Made by a program: the position numbers and the translations under genes
Shown: in pieces, positions 11,621 through 22,379 of the stretch
Position numbering within the stretch: the first letter of the stretch is position 1
How the letters are laid out: each line of letters begins with the position of its first letter
Assembly (NCBI GenBank): GCA_033557465.1
Contig: CM066034.1
Coordinates: 986,087,637 to 986,151,636 of the forward strand
Source of the DNA: Ichthyophis bannanicus
Taxonomy: Eukaryota; Chordata; Amphibia; Gymnophiona; Ichthyophiidae
Reading direction: 5' to 3'
DNA length: 64,000 nucleotides
The notes under the pieces: model-generated
What the model was told of the DNA's origin: nothing
The model's database searches: none
The model's input: only the letters and a program-made list of their open reading frames with translations

Positions 11621-13554
11621 CAAAACACTGTGTATTTAGTAGGCTCCAGTGGGGTCTCCCAGATTGAGAGGTTGGCGGCACAGAAAACGACAAAGAAGAA
11701 GAAGGAGATAGGTGCATAGCCTGTGAGGCTTGTAGAGGAATCTCCATGAGAAAGGGTTCTCAGTAGACATTTCCTGCCCTACTAAGAAAGGACTTCAACC
11801 AAGCTAGCACACCAGAGGCCTTTGAGATTCTGAGTACATGAAGTTCAAATCACTGGAGTGAGTGGTACGTAAGAGGAGCAGAGTATTAATCCTTTCGCAC
11901 AAAATATTTTGGAGAAGACCTGGTGGAAAGCTTTGTGAAATAGAATTGTCTACTTACCTCATCTAAATCTTGCTACTTTAATCTTGAATTGTTGGAAAGG
12001 AATTGGATCCAAATAAAGTTGGAGTTGTGTTGCCTTAACTGTTATGGTTTTTCTGCCGGCACATGGTCTCCTACACATTAGCCCAGTAATCTCCCTAGGC
12101 CTTGGCCACTCAGAACAACAATTTTCATCTTTTATAACATGTTGAGGGTAATTGCCGCCCTGGGTCCTGGCCAGAGGCTACATATTTAAATATTGTCATC
12201 TTATTCTGTCCTGAACTGAAGAAGTGGCATTTAATTCTCAAATGTTGGTCAAAAAGGAGGCAATTTTATGAAGGCTTTTTGCACGTGTCAACATAAATGC
12301 ATAGAAGGTCTATTATAAAATCCCAGTGGTGGAAAAATATGCGTACTGACATGAGTGTGTGTGCTTTGCTGGTAGGCACAGCCAGGGGTGCTCTCTGGGT
12401 GGAGCACAGGCAGATTTGGCAAGTATACAGGTAATTTATTGAAGTATGTGCATAAACTAACATATTTTAGAATCTACACCTGGACACCTCCAGAGCAGGT
12501 GTAAATCTCTGTCCCTTATGCCATTTTATGAACACACATAGGGGTATGTCTACTAAAGAGCATTAAGCTTTTGCAGCTAACACCAGGTGCTGGCTCCAAA
12601 AAGCTTGCATTAGCCTGCGGTATCCGGAGGGGACGGTTCACAGCGTTTCCCCTACAGATGCGTGGAGATGATGCAGGGATCATGGGTGGCTGGCTGACTT
12701 TGGGGAGGTGGCGTTAGCTACTTCCAGGAAGCCTGCAAATTCTGTTGATTACTGCGCGATGCTAGCTTCCACGGTAATCACCCATTGCAGGCACACCCAC
12801 TCTTCTCCCTAATCCTGCCCAAGCCAGTACCACGTAAAATTCAGACATCGTGGAAAAGCTCTATGATGTCTGCATTTTTTCCATATTAGCTGCTGCCACC
12901 GAATGATAATTCTGCGTTATCACCACAGTAGCCGCTAACACTCTTTTGTAAAGATGCTCCATAGGTGCCTATGTATCTTTATAAACTAGGAACTTTGTTT
13001 AACCTATTATCCTAGGTGCCCTGTTTCAAAATTCCACCTTCAAAATGTATGGTTACACCAATATTCGTTTTGTTTTAATAAACGTTATTTCTATACCTAC
13101 AAACCCATCAAGAGTATGTGAGCAGACGGGGATGCAAGGATCATCACAGGATTTCATCCTATCATAATTTCCAAAATGGTTTCATGCACCTTTCATTTTA
13201 ATAGCTTTCTGCTTTGTTTTTGAACTTTTGTTAATAGAGGTGGTCTGTTTCAGGAAAACAAAGATTTTATGTACATTTATTAGATAACTAGTGATTCAGA
13301 AAGATGAGCAATAAAATCCCAAAATGTGCAGATGTATTATGTCAAAATGTAACCGTACCTTAGTGAACACTTATAATCTCATTTACAGTAAATATGCCTC
13401 ACAAGATATATGAAAAATAGCAAGCAACATCATAGGGTAAGGGTGTATCAGTAAAAAATGGTTTTAACCATAAATTGTTTCTACAGAAATGTTTTTTAAA
13501 ATTGTATTCAATGTATTTTCCTACAGGAAATTTAACTTTATTCATTTATTTTCT
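11621..13554. other. Mostly unassigned; possible second MITE-like unit 12,540-13,000
   Basis: Between about 12,545 ('tactaaagagcattaagct') and 12,965 ('cttttgtaaagatgctcc') the edges look weakly inverted and the inside carries 'gcattagcctgcg', resembling the short repeat starting at 21,984. The remainder shows no coding signal or known repeat. Confidence 0.3.
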
Positions 13555-13823
13555 GGGCTGTAGCTCACACCCTTTCAGTAGTAATTCAAGATGAGCTACA
13601 ATTAGAAAAATCCCGTGTCCCATGAGGGCTTAAAATCTAAGAGGCCGATTTTCAGCAGCAGCGGCTTCGCTATTTAAAGCACATAATCATCACTGTTTTA
13701 ATAAAGCCTGGATAATTCAGAGCTAGAATTTATCCAGCATCCGGCACCAAATAGCTGCTTTCCACCGGTCAGCACATCATCCTCAGGTTAACATCAATAT
13801 TTAGCCACTAACTGGACAGAGAA
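13555..13823. mobile_element. MITE-like repeat, copy 2, left part
   Basis: After an old repeat flank ('gagggcttaaaatctaag') a unit starts with 'aggccgattttcagcagc'. Its right end at 15,315-15,337 reads 'gaatattggccgctaagt', giving inverted ends close to GGCCGATATTCA. The unit is split by an L2 LINE (13,835-15,079). The old flanking repeat continues at 15,337 with 'gcccgaggcagaggaag'. Confidence 0.55.
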
Positions 13824-15090
13824 AACTGGTTAAAGTTAGGGCGGTTGTTGGCGGCTCCTCCTCCTCGCCCATCCCGCTCCACGTAGGTGTACCCCAGGGA
13901 TCCATCTTGGGCCCCCTCCTTTTCTCTCTCTATACCCAAGCCCTTGGCGCGCTTATCTCCTCCCACGGCTTTCAGTACCATCTCTACGTCGATGACGCCG
14001 AAATCTACCTCTCTACACCTACTATTTCTCCAGTAACCCAGTCCAAGATCTCTGCCTGCCTCTCTGACATCGCCGCCTGGATGTCTCTTCGCCGACTGAA
14101 ACTGAACATGGCTAAGACTGAACTCCTTGTCTCTCCCCCCCCCCCCCCAATTCCTACCCTCCTCTTCCCCCTTTCTCAGTCTATGTGGACGGAGGTACTA
14201 TCCTTCCTGTTCCCTCGGCCCGCAACCTAGGGGTTATCTTTAACACCTCTCTCTCTCCTTCTCCGCACATATCAGGCATGTAGCCAAGACCTGCCGTTTC
14301 TTCCTCTACAACATTGGCAAAATCCGCCCCTTCCTCTCTGAACACACTACCAAAACCCTTATCCACGCCTTAATCTCTTCTCGCTTCGATTATTGCAACC
14401 TACTCCTTGCTGGCCTCCCCATCAGCCACCTCCTTCCCCTTCAATCTATACAAAATCATGCTGCTCGAATAATCTTCCGCCAGCCTCACCACGCCCACAT
14501 TACTCCTCTTCTCAAATCGCTTCACTGGCTCCCTGTCCAGTTCTGCATCCAATTCAAACTTCTCCTACTGACCTATAAATGCATTCACTCGGCGGCCCCT
14601 CAATACCTCTCATCTCTTATCTCTCCCTACATCCCCTCTCGGAACCTGCGCTCCGCTAGCAAATCACTTCTATCAATGCCGTTCACCCGCACCGCTAACT
14701 CCCGACTTCGCTCCTTTCACCTTGCTGCACCTCACGCCTGGAACAGCCTACCTGTGTCTATACGCCAGGCACCCTCCCTGGCCCTCTTCAAATCCAGGTT
14801 GAAGACTCACCTCTTCACCGCTGCTTTCAGATCCTGACTTCTATCCTTATCTTATCTTAACCCCTTCAACTCTCATGACCATATTTTATTGACCTTACTG
14901 TGCCTTGCACTAATCTGACCTTTACCCTGTAATGTTCTGACTAGATTGTAAGCTCCGATGAGCATGACTCTGACGGGCAGGGACCGTCTCTTGCATTCTG
15001 GCTAACTCTTGTTGATTGGCTGTACAGCGCTGCGTGCGTGGCGCTCTTTAAGTGATAAGTAGTAGTAGTAATAGTAGTTAACTGGTTAAA
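13824..15090 (+). mobile_element. L2-type LINE, 5'-truncated, with 11-bp target duplication
   Basis: The element body (13,835-15,079) is bounded by the same 11 bases, aactggttaaa, at 13,824-13,834 and 15,080-15,090. It encodes the second half of an L2 reverse transcriptase: [20 protein letters not shown], then [10 protein letters not shown] where the usual motif is YADD, then the C-terminal domain (SRFDYCNLLLAGLP). The frame breaks at a C12 tract near 14,137 and again later. The 3' UTR has 'gattgtaagctc', 'gggcagggaccgtctctt' and a (TAG)n tail. It is inserted in a MITE-like unit. Confidence 0.88.
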
Positions 15091-15403
15091 CCGCACTGAT
15101 GTCGAATAGCGTGGTATAAAAGAGACTGCAAATAAATAAATAATCTATCCGATTAGTGGCTGAATATTATCGTTAACGGGATAGTTGGCCGGCACTGCCC
15201 TCAGTTCACTCTCAGACCATCTCAGTTTTTACCAGACCTTTGTGTTTACATGGCATTGTCCAGATAGAATTGCTGAGTACCGGGGATCAGTGCATTTTAG
15301 TCAGTTAAAATGCTTTGAATATTGGCCGCTAAGTTTCTGCCCGAGGCAGAGGAAGATTAAGTAACTCATGTAAGGTCACTTGTAATGTCATGATTTTCTG
15401 AAG
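15091..15403. mobile_element. MITE-like repeat, copy 2, right part, and old flank
   Basis: The interrupted MITE-like unit resumes with 'ccgcactgatgtcgaatag' and ends 'gaatattggccgctaag' near 15,335. It is followed by the old dispersed repeat phrase 'gcccgaggcagaggaag'. A short (AAAT)n-type tail lies at 15,131-15,142. Confidence 0.5.
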
Positions 15404-15574
15404 GAACATAAGAACATAAGATATGCCATACTGGGTCAGACCAAGGTCCATCAAGCCCAGTATTCTGTTTCCAACAGTGGCCAATCTAGGTCATATGTAC
15501 CTAGCAGTTTCCCCAAGGGACACAGGTTCCACAATGCTTGTATTGGTTCAAGCATTGATATCCTGGGTCCCTTC

Positions 15575-18536
15575 TTAATAATGGCTTATGGACCTTTCCT
15601 CCAGGAACTTGTCCAAACCTTTTTTAAACCCAGCTACATTAACAGCCTTTACTACATCCTCCGGTAACAAATTCCAGAGTTTGATTACACGTTGAGTGAA
15701 AAAATATTTTCTTTTATTAGTCTTAAATAGTTTACCCTGTAGCTTCATTGCATGTCCCCTAGTCTTTCTATATTCTGATAAGGTAAACAATCGATCTACG
15801 TTTACCCGTTCCACTCCGCTCATTAATTTATAGACTTCTATCATATCTCCCCTCAGCCGTCTCTTTTCCAGGTTAAAGAGCCCTAACCTTTTGAGCCTTT
15901 CTTCATAGGAGTATCCTTCCATCCCCTTTACCATTTTGGTGGCTCTTCTCTGAACCTTTTCTAATAACGCTATATCCTTTTTAAGATACAGTGACCAGAA
16001 TTGCACACAATATTCAAGCTGCGGTCTCACCATGGAACAATATAGAGGCATTATAATATCTTTTGTTTTATTTTCCATTCCTTTCCTTATCATACCTAGC
16101 ATTCTATTTGCTCTCTTGGCCGCCGCTGCACACTGGGCCGAGGGTTTTAAACATGGTATCCACAATGACGCCTAAATCTTTTTCCTGGGTGGTGGTTCCT
16201 AATGTGGAACCTTGCATCGTGTAACCATAGTTTGGGTTGTTCTTCCCTAGGTGCATAACCTTGCACTTGTCCACATTAAATTTCATCTGCCATTTTGATG
16301 CCCAGTCTTCCAATTTATCAAGATCCTCTTGCAATTTTCCACAATCCTCTTGGGTTTTAACAACTTTAAATAGTTTTGTCTCATCTGCAAATTTGATAAC
16401 CTCACTCGTTATTCCACTTTCCAGGTCATTTATGAATATGTCAAAAAGCAGCGGACCCAGCACAGATCCCTGGGGTACACCACTATTCACCTTTCTCCAT
16501 TGGGAAAATTGGCCATTTAGCCCTACCCTCTGCTTTCTATCTTTTAACCAGTTCCTGATCCACAATAGTACACTGCCTCCTACCCCATGACTCTTTAGTT
16601 TTGCCAAAAGTCTCTCATGAGGGATCTTGTCAAAGGCTTTCTGAAAGTCCAGATACACAATATCAACCGACTCACCTTTGTCCACCTGATTATTCACTCC
16701 TTCAAAAAAACATAACAGATTAGTAAGACAAGATCTTCCTTCTCTAAAGCCATGTTGGCTGTCTCTTATTAGTTCATGACTATCTACATGCTGAGTAATT
16801 TTATTCTTTATGATGGTTTCTATCATTTTTCCCGGTATTGACGTCAGGCTCACCGGTTTGTAGTTTCCAGGATCACCCCTGGAACCCTTTTTAAAAATTG
16901 GTGCTACATTGGCGATCCTCCAATCTTCAGGTATTAGAGATGATTTTAATGATAGTTCACAGATTACTAATAGCAGGTCTGCAATCTCATATTTCAGTTC
17001 TTTCAATACCCTTGGATGTATACCATCCGGCCCAGGTGATTTGCTACTCTTCAGCTTATCTAATAGTTGTAATACATCTTCTCGATGTATCGATATTTCC
17101 TTCAATTCTTTTGCACCTTTAAATACCACTTCAGTCATGGGTAACATCCCTACATCTTCCTCAGTAAAGACTGAAGCAAAGAATTCGTTCAGTCTCTCCG
17201 CTATCGCCTTGTCGCCTCTCAGTGCTCCTTTAACCCCTTTATCATCTAATGGACCAACTGACTCTCTCACAGGTTTTTTGCTACGAATGTACTTGAAAAG
17301 GTCTTTACTTCGCGTTTTTGCTTCTGCAGCAAGCTTTTTCTCAAATTCTCCCTTTGCCTGCCTTATCAATGCCTTGCATTTGACTTGCCAGTGCTTGTGC
17401 TGTTTCCAGGTTTCGTCGTTTGGCTCTTTTTTCCAGTTCCTGAAAGATGCTTTTTTGGCAACAACAGCCTCTCTGACCTCAACTTTAAACCATGCTGGCA
17501 GTTTTTTGGACTTCTTTCCACGTTTCTTAAAGCATGGAATACAGCTGGTCTGGGCTTCCAAGATAGTATTTTTCAACAATAGCCAAGCCTGATGTACGTC
17601 TTTAACCTTTGCAACTGCTCCTTTTAGTTTTTTCTTGACTGTTTTCCTCATTTTATCATAGTCTCCCTTTCGAAAGTTAAAAGGTAGTACTGTGGATTTC
17701 CTTACTATCCCTCCTCCACTAATTAAATCAAAGGTGATCATGCTATGATCACTATTGCCAAGTGGCCCCAACAACCTTATCTCTTGCACTAGATCTGGTG
17801 TTCCACTAAGGATTAGGTCTAATATGGCTTCCCCTCTGGTCGGTTCATGAACCAGCTGCTCCAAGAAGCAGTCATTTATTTCATCTAGGAACTTTATCTC
17901 CCTAGCATGTCCTGACGTGACACTGACCCAGTCGATACCGGGGTAGTTGAAATCACCCAATATTATTACTGTGCTGTAACTTTTGTTAGCTTCCTTGATT
18001 TCTTTAAGCATTTCATCATCCATTTGGTCATTCTGGCCAGGCGCTCGATAGTACACCCCCACTGCCATTGCCTTCCCCCTTTTACATGGAATTTCAATCC
18101 ATATAGATTCTACAGCAGATTTTGTTTCCTGCAAAACTTTAATCCTTTCTGACTCAATGCCCTCTCTAACATAGAGAGCAACCCCTCCACCAATTTGATC
18201 AGCTCTATCATTACGATATAGTTTGTACCCAGGTATCACAGTGTCCCACTGGTTGTCGTCCTTCCACCATGTCTCTGATATTCCAATCATAACTAACCTT
18301 TCATTTAGTGCTATATATTCTAACTCTCCCATCTTATTTTTTAGACTTCTAGCATTTGCATACAAGCATTTTAGAGAATGTATTTTATCCATATTAATTT
18401 GTCTGTTAGACATGAGTAATTTGGGATCTTTAAGCTCTGTCTGCTCCATACTTGAGGGCATTTGGGCTACTTTACTCTTTTGTGGAACCTCTCTGCTTTT
18501 GGTAGTATCCTTCAAAGATACATTCTTCTGAACCAT
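15575..18536 (-). pseudogene. CR1-A ORF2: AP endonuclease plus reverse transcriptase
   Basis: The protein nicks target DNA and copies the element RNA there. The main frame (18,536-16,104, 810 aa) holds the endonuclease: N61 in ANARS, E88 in SETWW, D195/N197 in GDFN, D263/H264 in SDH. The reverse transcriptase follows: SPGPDGIHP, NYKPVSLTS, VYLDF with D630, SGVPQGSVLGPLLF and FADE at residues 716-719. The last residue of the usual FADD box is glutamate, so activity is doubtful. A single-base frameshift near 16,145 moves the C-terminal domain (15,575-16,165, KANRML-type and [14 protein letters not shown]) into another frame. Otherwise there are no stops. Confidence 0.92.
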
Positions 18537-18571
18537 CTGCTCTTGGGCGACTGTCGGCTTTCCCCTAATAT

Positions 18572-19228
18572 CTAGTTTAAAAGCTGCTCTATCTCCTTTT
18601 TAAAGGTTAATGCCAGCAGCCTGGTTCCATCCCGGTTAAGGTGAAGCCCATCCCTTTGGAAGAGCCCCTCCTTTCCCCAGAATGTTCCCCAGTTCCTAAC
18701 AAATCCAAACCCCTCATCTCTGCACCACTGTCTCATCCACGCATTGAGACTCCGGAGCTCTGTCTGCCTTTTGGGTCCTGCGCGTGGAACAGGAAGCCTT
18801 TCGGAGAATGCTACCCTAGAAGTTCTGGATTTCAACTTCCTACCTAAAAGCCTAAATTTAGCCTCCAGAACCTCCCTACCACATTTTCCTATGTCATTGG
18901 TACCAACATGTACCAAGACAGCAGACTCCTCCCCAGCACTATCTAAGACCTTATCTAGGTGGCGCGTGAGGTCCGCTACCTTCGCACCAGGCAGGCATGT
19001 TACCAGGCGATCCTCACATCCACCAGCCACCCAGCTATCTACATGCCTAATGATCGAATCACCAACTATAACGGCTGTCCTAACCCTTCCCTCATGGGCA
19101 CATGGCCCTGGAGAAACTTCCTCGGTGCGAGAGGGTTTTACATCACCTGGAGGACAGGTCCTAGTTACAGGATCACTTCCTGCCACACCAGGGTGATGCT
19201 CTCCTGTCACGTGACCTCTCTCCTCCAT
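18572..19228 (-). pseudogene. CR1-A ORF1, SGNH/GDSL esterase part
   Basis: The 218-aa frame carries the esterase blocks of CR1 ORF1: GDSIIRH (S58, nucleophile), HVGTNDI (N111, oxyanion hole) and DGLHLN (D193 and H196 of the triad). An esterase joined to a zinc-binding domain is established for CR1-like ORF1 proteins. Its exact role in retrotransposition is not settled. The catalytic residues are all present. The frame is separated from the zinc-binding start at 19,291-19,488 by a frameshift between 19,230 and 19,300. It ends 36 bases before ORF2 begins. Confidence 0.88.
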
Positions 19229-19290
19229 GGCAACAGGGATGCTGCCAGACTGGAGGTGGGACTTCAGGACTATATCCCTGTAGGTCTCGT

Positions 19291-19488
19291 CTATGTACCT
19301 GTCTGTCTTATGCTTTCCAAGTCTGCTACTTTAGCCTCTAGAGAACGGACTCGTTCCCTGAGAGCAAAGAGCTCCTTGCACCTAGTGCACACGTAAGACC
19401 TCTCACCAACTGGGAGAAAATCATACATGTGACACTCAATGCAAAAGACTGGAAAGCCCCCATCCCGCTGCTGGACTGCTGTCTGCAT
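19291..19488 (-). pseudogene. CR1-A ORF1 N-terminal zinc-binding and coiled-coil part
   Basis: The 65-aa frame has two cysteine pairs, C16/C19 and C34/C37 (FCIEC and VCTRC), followed by a heptad-like stretch, LRERVRSLEAKVADLES, that should form a coiled coil. This is the PHD-like head of CR1 ORF1, likely for RNA or protein binding and multimerisation. ATG at 19,488 is the first in frame and follows the 5' UTR. Part of the same region recurs at 29,100-29,260. Confidence 0.8.
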
Positions 19489-19620
19489 CTTAGTTATAAG
19501 TTTGTGTTTAGATCTAAGTTCTTTACTTACTAAGGGTTGCTATGGATATTTATACTATGGATAAATTATAGCTCTTAGCTGGTGCTAGGCTCTAACTTCT
19601 TATGAAATTTAAAGTACAAG

Positions 19621-19940
19621 CTCTCTGCTGGGTTCTAAATTTAACCAGAAAGCTCTTTTCTGTGTTGTAAATTTAAGCTAAAAGAACTTTGCTGATGCTA
19701 GGCCCTGAGTGACTATTAAATGTAAACTACAAGCTCTCTGCTGGGTTCCAAATGTAACCAGAAAGCTCTCTTCTGTGTTTTAAATTTAAACTAAAAGTAC
19801 TTTGCTGTTACTAGGCCCTGAGTGACTATTAAATTTAAAGTACAAGCTCTCTGCTGGGTATGAAATGTTATCAGAGAGTTCTCCTCTGTGTTTTAAATGT
19901 AAACTTAAACTGCTGCTACTAGGCCCTGACTGATTTAACA
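19621..19940 (-). repeat. 113-bp tandem repeats in the CR1-A 5' UTR
   Basis: Three copies start at 19,621, 19,734 and 19,847, each opening 'ctctctgctgggt' and containing 'ctaggccctgactga' or 'ctaggccctgagtga'. The period is exactly 113 both times. The array lies just upstream (in element sense) of ORF1, where tandem promoter monomers occur in several LINE families. A promoter role is an inference. Confidence 0.85.
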
Positions 19941-20050
19941 AAAATAGTGGATCACAGATTAATTAGCTTTAATACAAAGAATTCCTTTTAGAAAGTTACC
20001 AGAAGTAAATACTCACAGTTGCAGATCTCCCTCCAGAAGCAACAGTCCCC

Positions 20051-21983
20051 CTTACCAGTCTTTCAATGTTATCCAATCCTTTTAAATTACCTCATCACCA
20101 TTAAGCAAGAATGCCCTTAATGATGGCAATGATGTATTTTAAAGAACAATTAAATAACACTTGACACTACAAAATGGTTCTTGAGTGTTTCCTATAAACA
20201 GAGCAGCTCATTTATTCACTGCCTACTTTGAGTATTGCTAAATGTATCTTGGATATCTGCTGCTGGTATCATGATGGCATGAAGAATAAAGTTCAGCAAT
20301 TAATTTGCAGTTGATAATTTGATTAGCATCATCTAATGCGCTTGTGCCTGTCTTTTGAGAGTCCTAGCCCTTTCAGGGAGGTCAGGGTAGCATTTGCATT
20401 GATTTGATCACTGGCATAGAGTTTCTCGAGTTTTTAAGTTAGCCTAATAGTAAACTCTGGCCTGCTTCCTGTTCGCTGCTCTTTTCTGCTACATATGGAA
20501 GTGAAATGACATGGAGAACACCCAAGCAATAAGAAATTATTCTCCGTGGAAGCTGGTTGCAGACCCGTGAGAATGTTCAGTGTCGAGTTATGCCAGTGAT
20601 TTCTTATTATCTCACTATTTTAAGCTTTAAGACTGCCTGATGCCGTCTGCTGTTTTTGCAATAACCCCTACTTAACTTCAATTAACCTTAGGAGCATAAA
20701 TGTGGGCTATGATAGGAATTCCACAGTCTGATTGAGAGGATGCTTCAGACAGCAGGGTAGGGAAACAACCCAGAATTTAGCAATAAACTGGGCTGAAAAT
20801 TTTGTTCATCCAGTTTTACTTACCCAGTTCTAGGAACCCTTCCTGGGTTTATGGGAAACAACATTTTCCATGTGTGAATGCCCTGTTGGTTTGAGAGCTC
20901 TCAGCTTTCATTTGAGCTCATAACTCCTTCAGTGGCGCATTAACTACTGGGAAATGACGTTCCTCCAAAGTCATTATTCCTTAAAAAAAAACAGCACCAG
21001 AACTCATAAAACTAGTTAGTTGACCCTAAAGTCTTCTGAAACTTGCAAGGTTTCTGTTGGTGCACATTAATCTAAATTACTCAAACTGTCACCATTAATA
21101 ACTGAACAGTCTTTGTAGCATCTTATTTTGCTGTCATACTGCAAATGGGGCTATGGACAAGGGGCGTTACTAACACTGCTCACATTTGGAAATTTGGCTG
21201 ATAAAAGCTAGCAAGCATGGAGCTCCCTTTATGGAATTCTCTGCCTAGGAGCTGCACGTAGATGTGAATTATCCATCTTTTAGACATCAATGCAGAGCTT
21301 GTTTTTAAGATGCACTTTTAATGATGTGAAAGTTTAACATAGTAAGGGACTCGCTGTAGAATATTTGTTTAGCTGTGGACTAATTGCTAGGTATCAATTA
21401 AAATTAGCTAATTGCCACTTAAGCATTGCTGAAGTTATAATATGTTTTCTTTGCTAAAGCTTATGACAGACTTTCTTTGTACAGAGTTGATAGTTTTAAT
21501 TTTACTGATGACTTAGTATTAAATAATTTTGCCTAATATTCAACTCTTTATATTTTTAATCTCTATGCAATAGAAAATTGTTACCCCCTAATCTTTGCTT
21601 TTTAGCATGTTCTGTGTAAGAAAATGTGTCTTATGTTATTATCAGACAAGGGATATTTGTGTGTTTCAAAGGTTTTGTCTGTCTAGCTGGTATAATGTGA
21701 ATTGTTTAATCAGTGTATTTTTATTTTTTATTAAATACATTTGTATACGTTGGCTCCCAATGGAGACTCCAAGACAGTTCACAACAAGAATCAATCATAC
21801 AGCCTTGCCTTCCAAAAGGTTTCATACCACTGTACATTTTTTGCACTTTCTGCTGTCTAATACAGTTTAAAATGCATTAAAGATGGAGTTTGTTTCACCG
21901 ATTTACACAATATATGCTACATTTTCCACATGAAGAACAATTATAAAAATATTCACAATTTCAGAATAAGAAACCAAAGTCTT
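20051..21983. other. AT-rich unassigned DNA, no repeats seen
   Basis: I find no transposon vocabulary and no long frame in nearly 2 kb, which is unusual for this window. Bases 21,380-21,440 are dense in TAAT/ATTA homeodomain-type words ('actaattgctag', 'caattaaaattagctaattg'). Single-copy intergenic DNA is the simplest reading, and an enhancer is possible. Confidence 0.4.
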
Positions 21984-22160
21984 AGGGCCTCTTTTAATAA
22001 AACTTATTAGCTGGTTAACATGCGGGAACACTGACATGTGAGCATGCATGCCACCCCAAGCTAAAACAGGATGGGGCAATAAATGGGTGGAGAGTGCATT
22101 AGTGCTAGCGCCAGGGCAATTGCTGAGTGCTCAACGTCAATGTGGCTCTTAGCGTGGGTT
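21984..22160 (+). repeat. Possible MITE-like left end
   Basis: The run starts 'gggcctcttttaataaaac' and contains 'ttagctggttaacatgcggg'. A reversed 'gggcctcgtaaatgcaa' lies at about 24,419-24,435. If these are one pair of inverted ends, the unit was split by the L2 copies between them. Evidence is limited to the short end match. Confidence 0.3.
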
Positions 22161-22379
22161 CACATGACTCTTTCATAGGAGCCGTTAAGTGAACCTGCCT
22201 TGGCAGAGCACATGTTCGAGTGGCCTGTCACCCGACGGCGGCCGGAAACATACTGGTCACACTCCCAATAGATAACATGGAGGCTTTGCAGTTGACATAT
22301 GTTTGGCACATTAATTACAAATCCTTGAGGACTAATTGCATTAGTCTTCATGCCCTTTGTTACACCTATGTATGCTGAT

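Larger units (their letters stand above)
15404..20050 (-). mobile_element. CR1-A LINE, nearly full length
   Basis: This is the best CR1 copy in the window. Read on the minus strand it has a 5' UTR with three 113-bp tandem repeats (19,621-19,940), ORF1 in two frames (19,488-18,572), ORF2 (18,536-15,575, one frameshift) and a 3' UTR ending in the 'gaacataagaacataag' tail at 15,404. ORF1 encodes a zinc-binding domain and an SGNH esterase, a combination known for CR1 elements. ORF2 has endonuclease and reverse transcriptase. Few lesions imply a relatively recent insertion. The exact 5' end near 20,050 is a guess. Confidence 0.92.

Noticed and set aside
18572..19228. A free-standing SGNH hydrolase gene
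   Set aside because: It lies between the CR1 zinc-binding head and ORF2 with the CR1 5' UTR upstream, and a second copy is at 28,668-29,290. It is CR1 ORF1.
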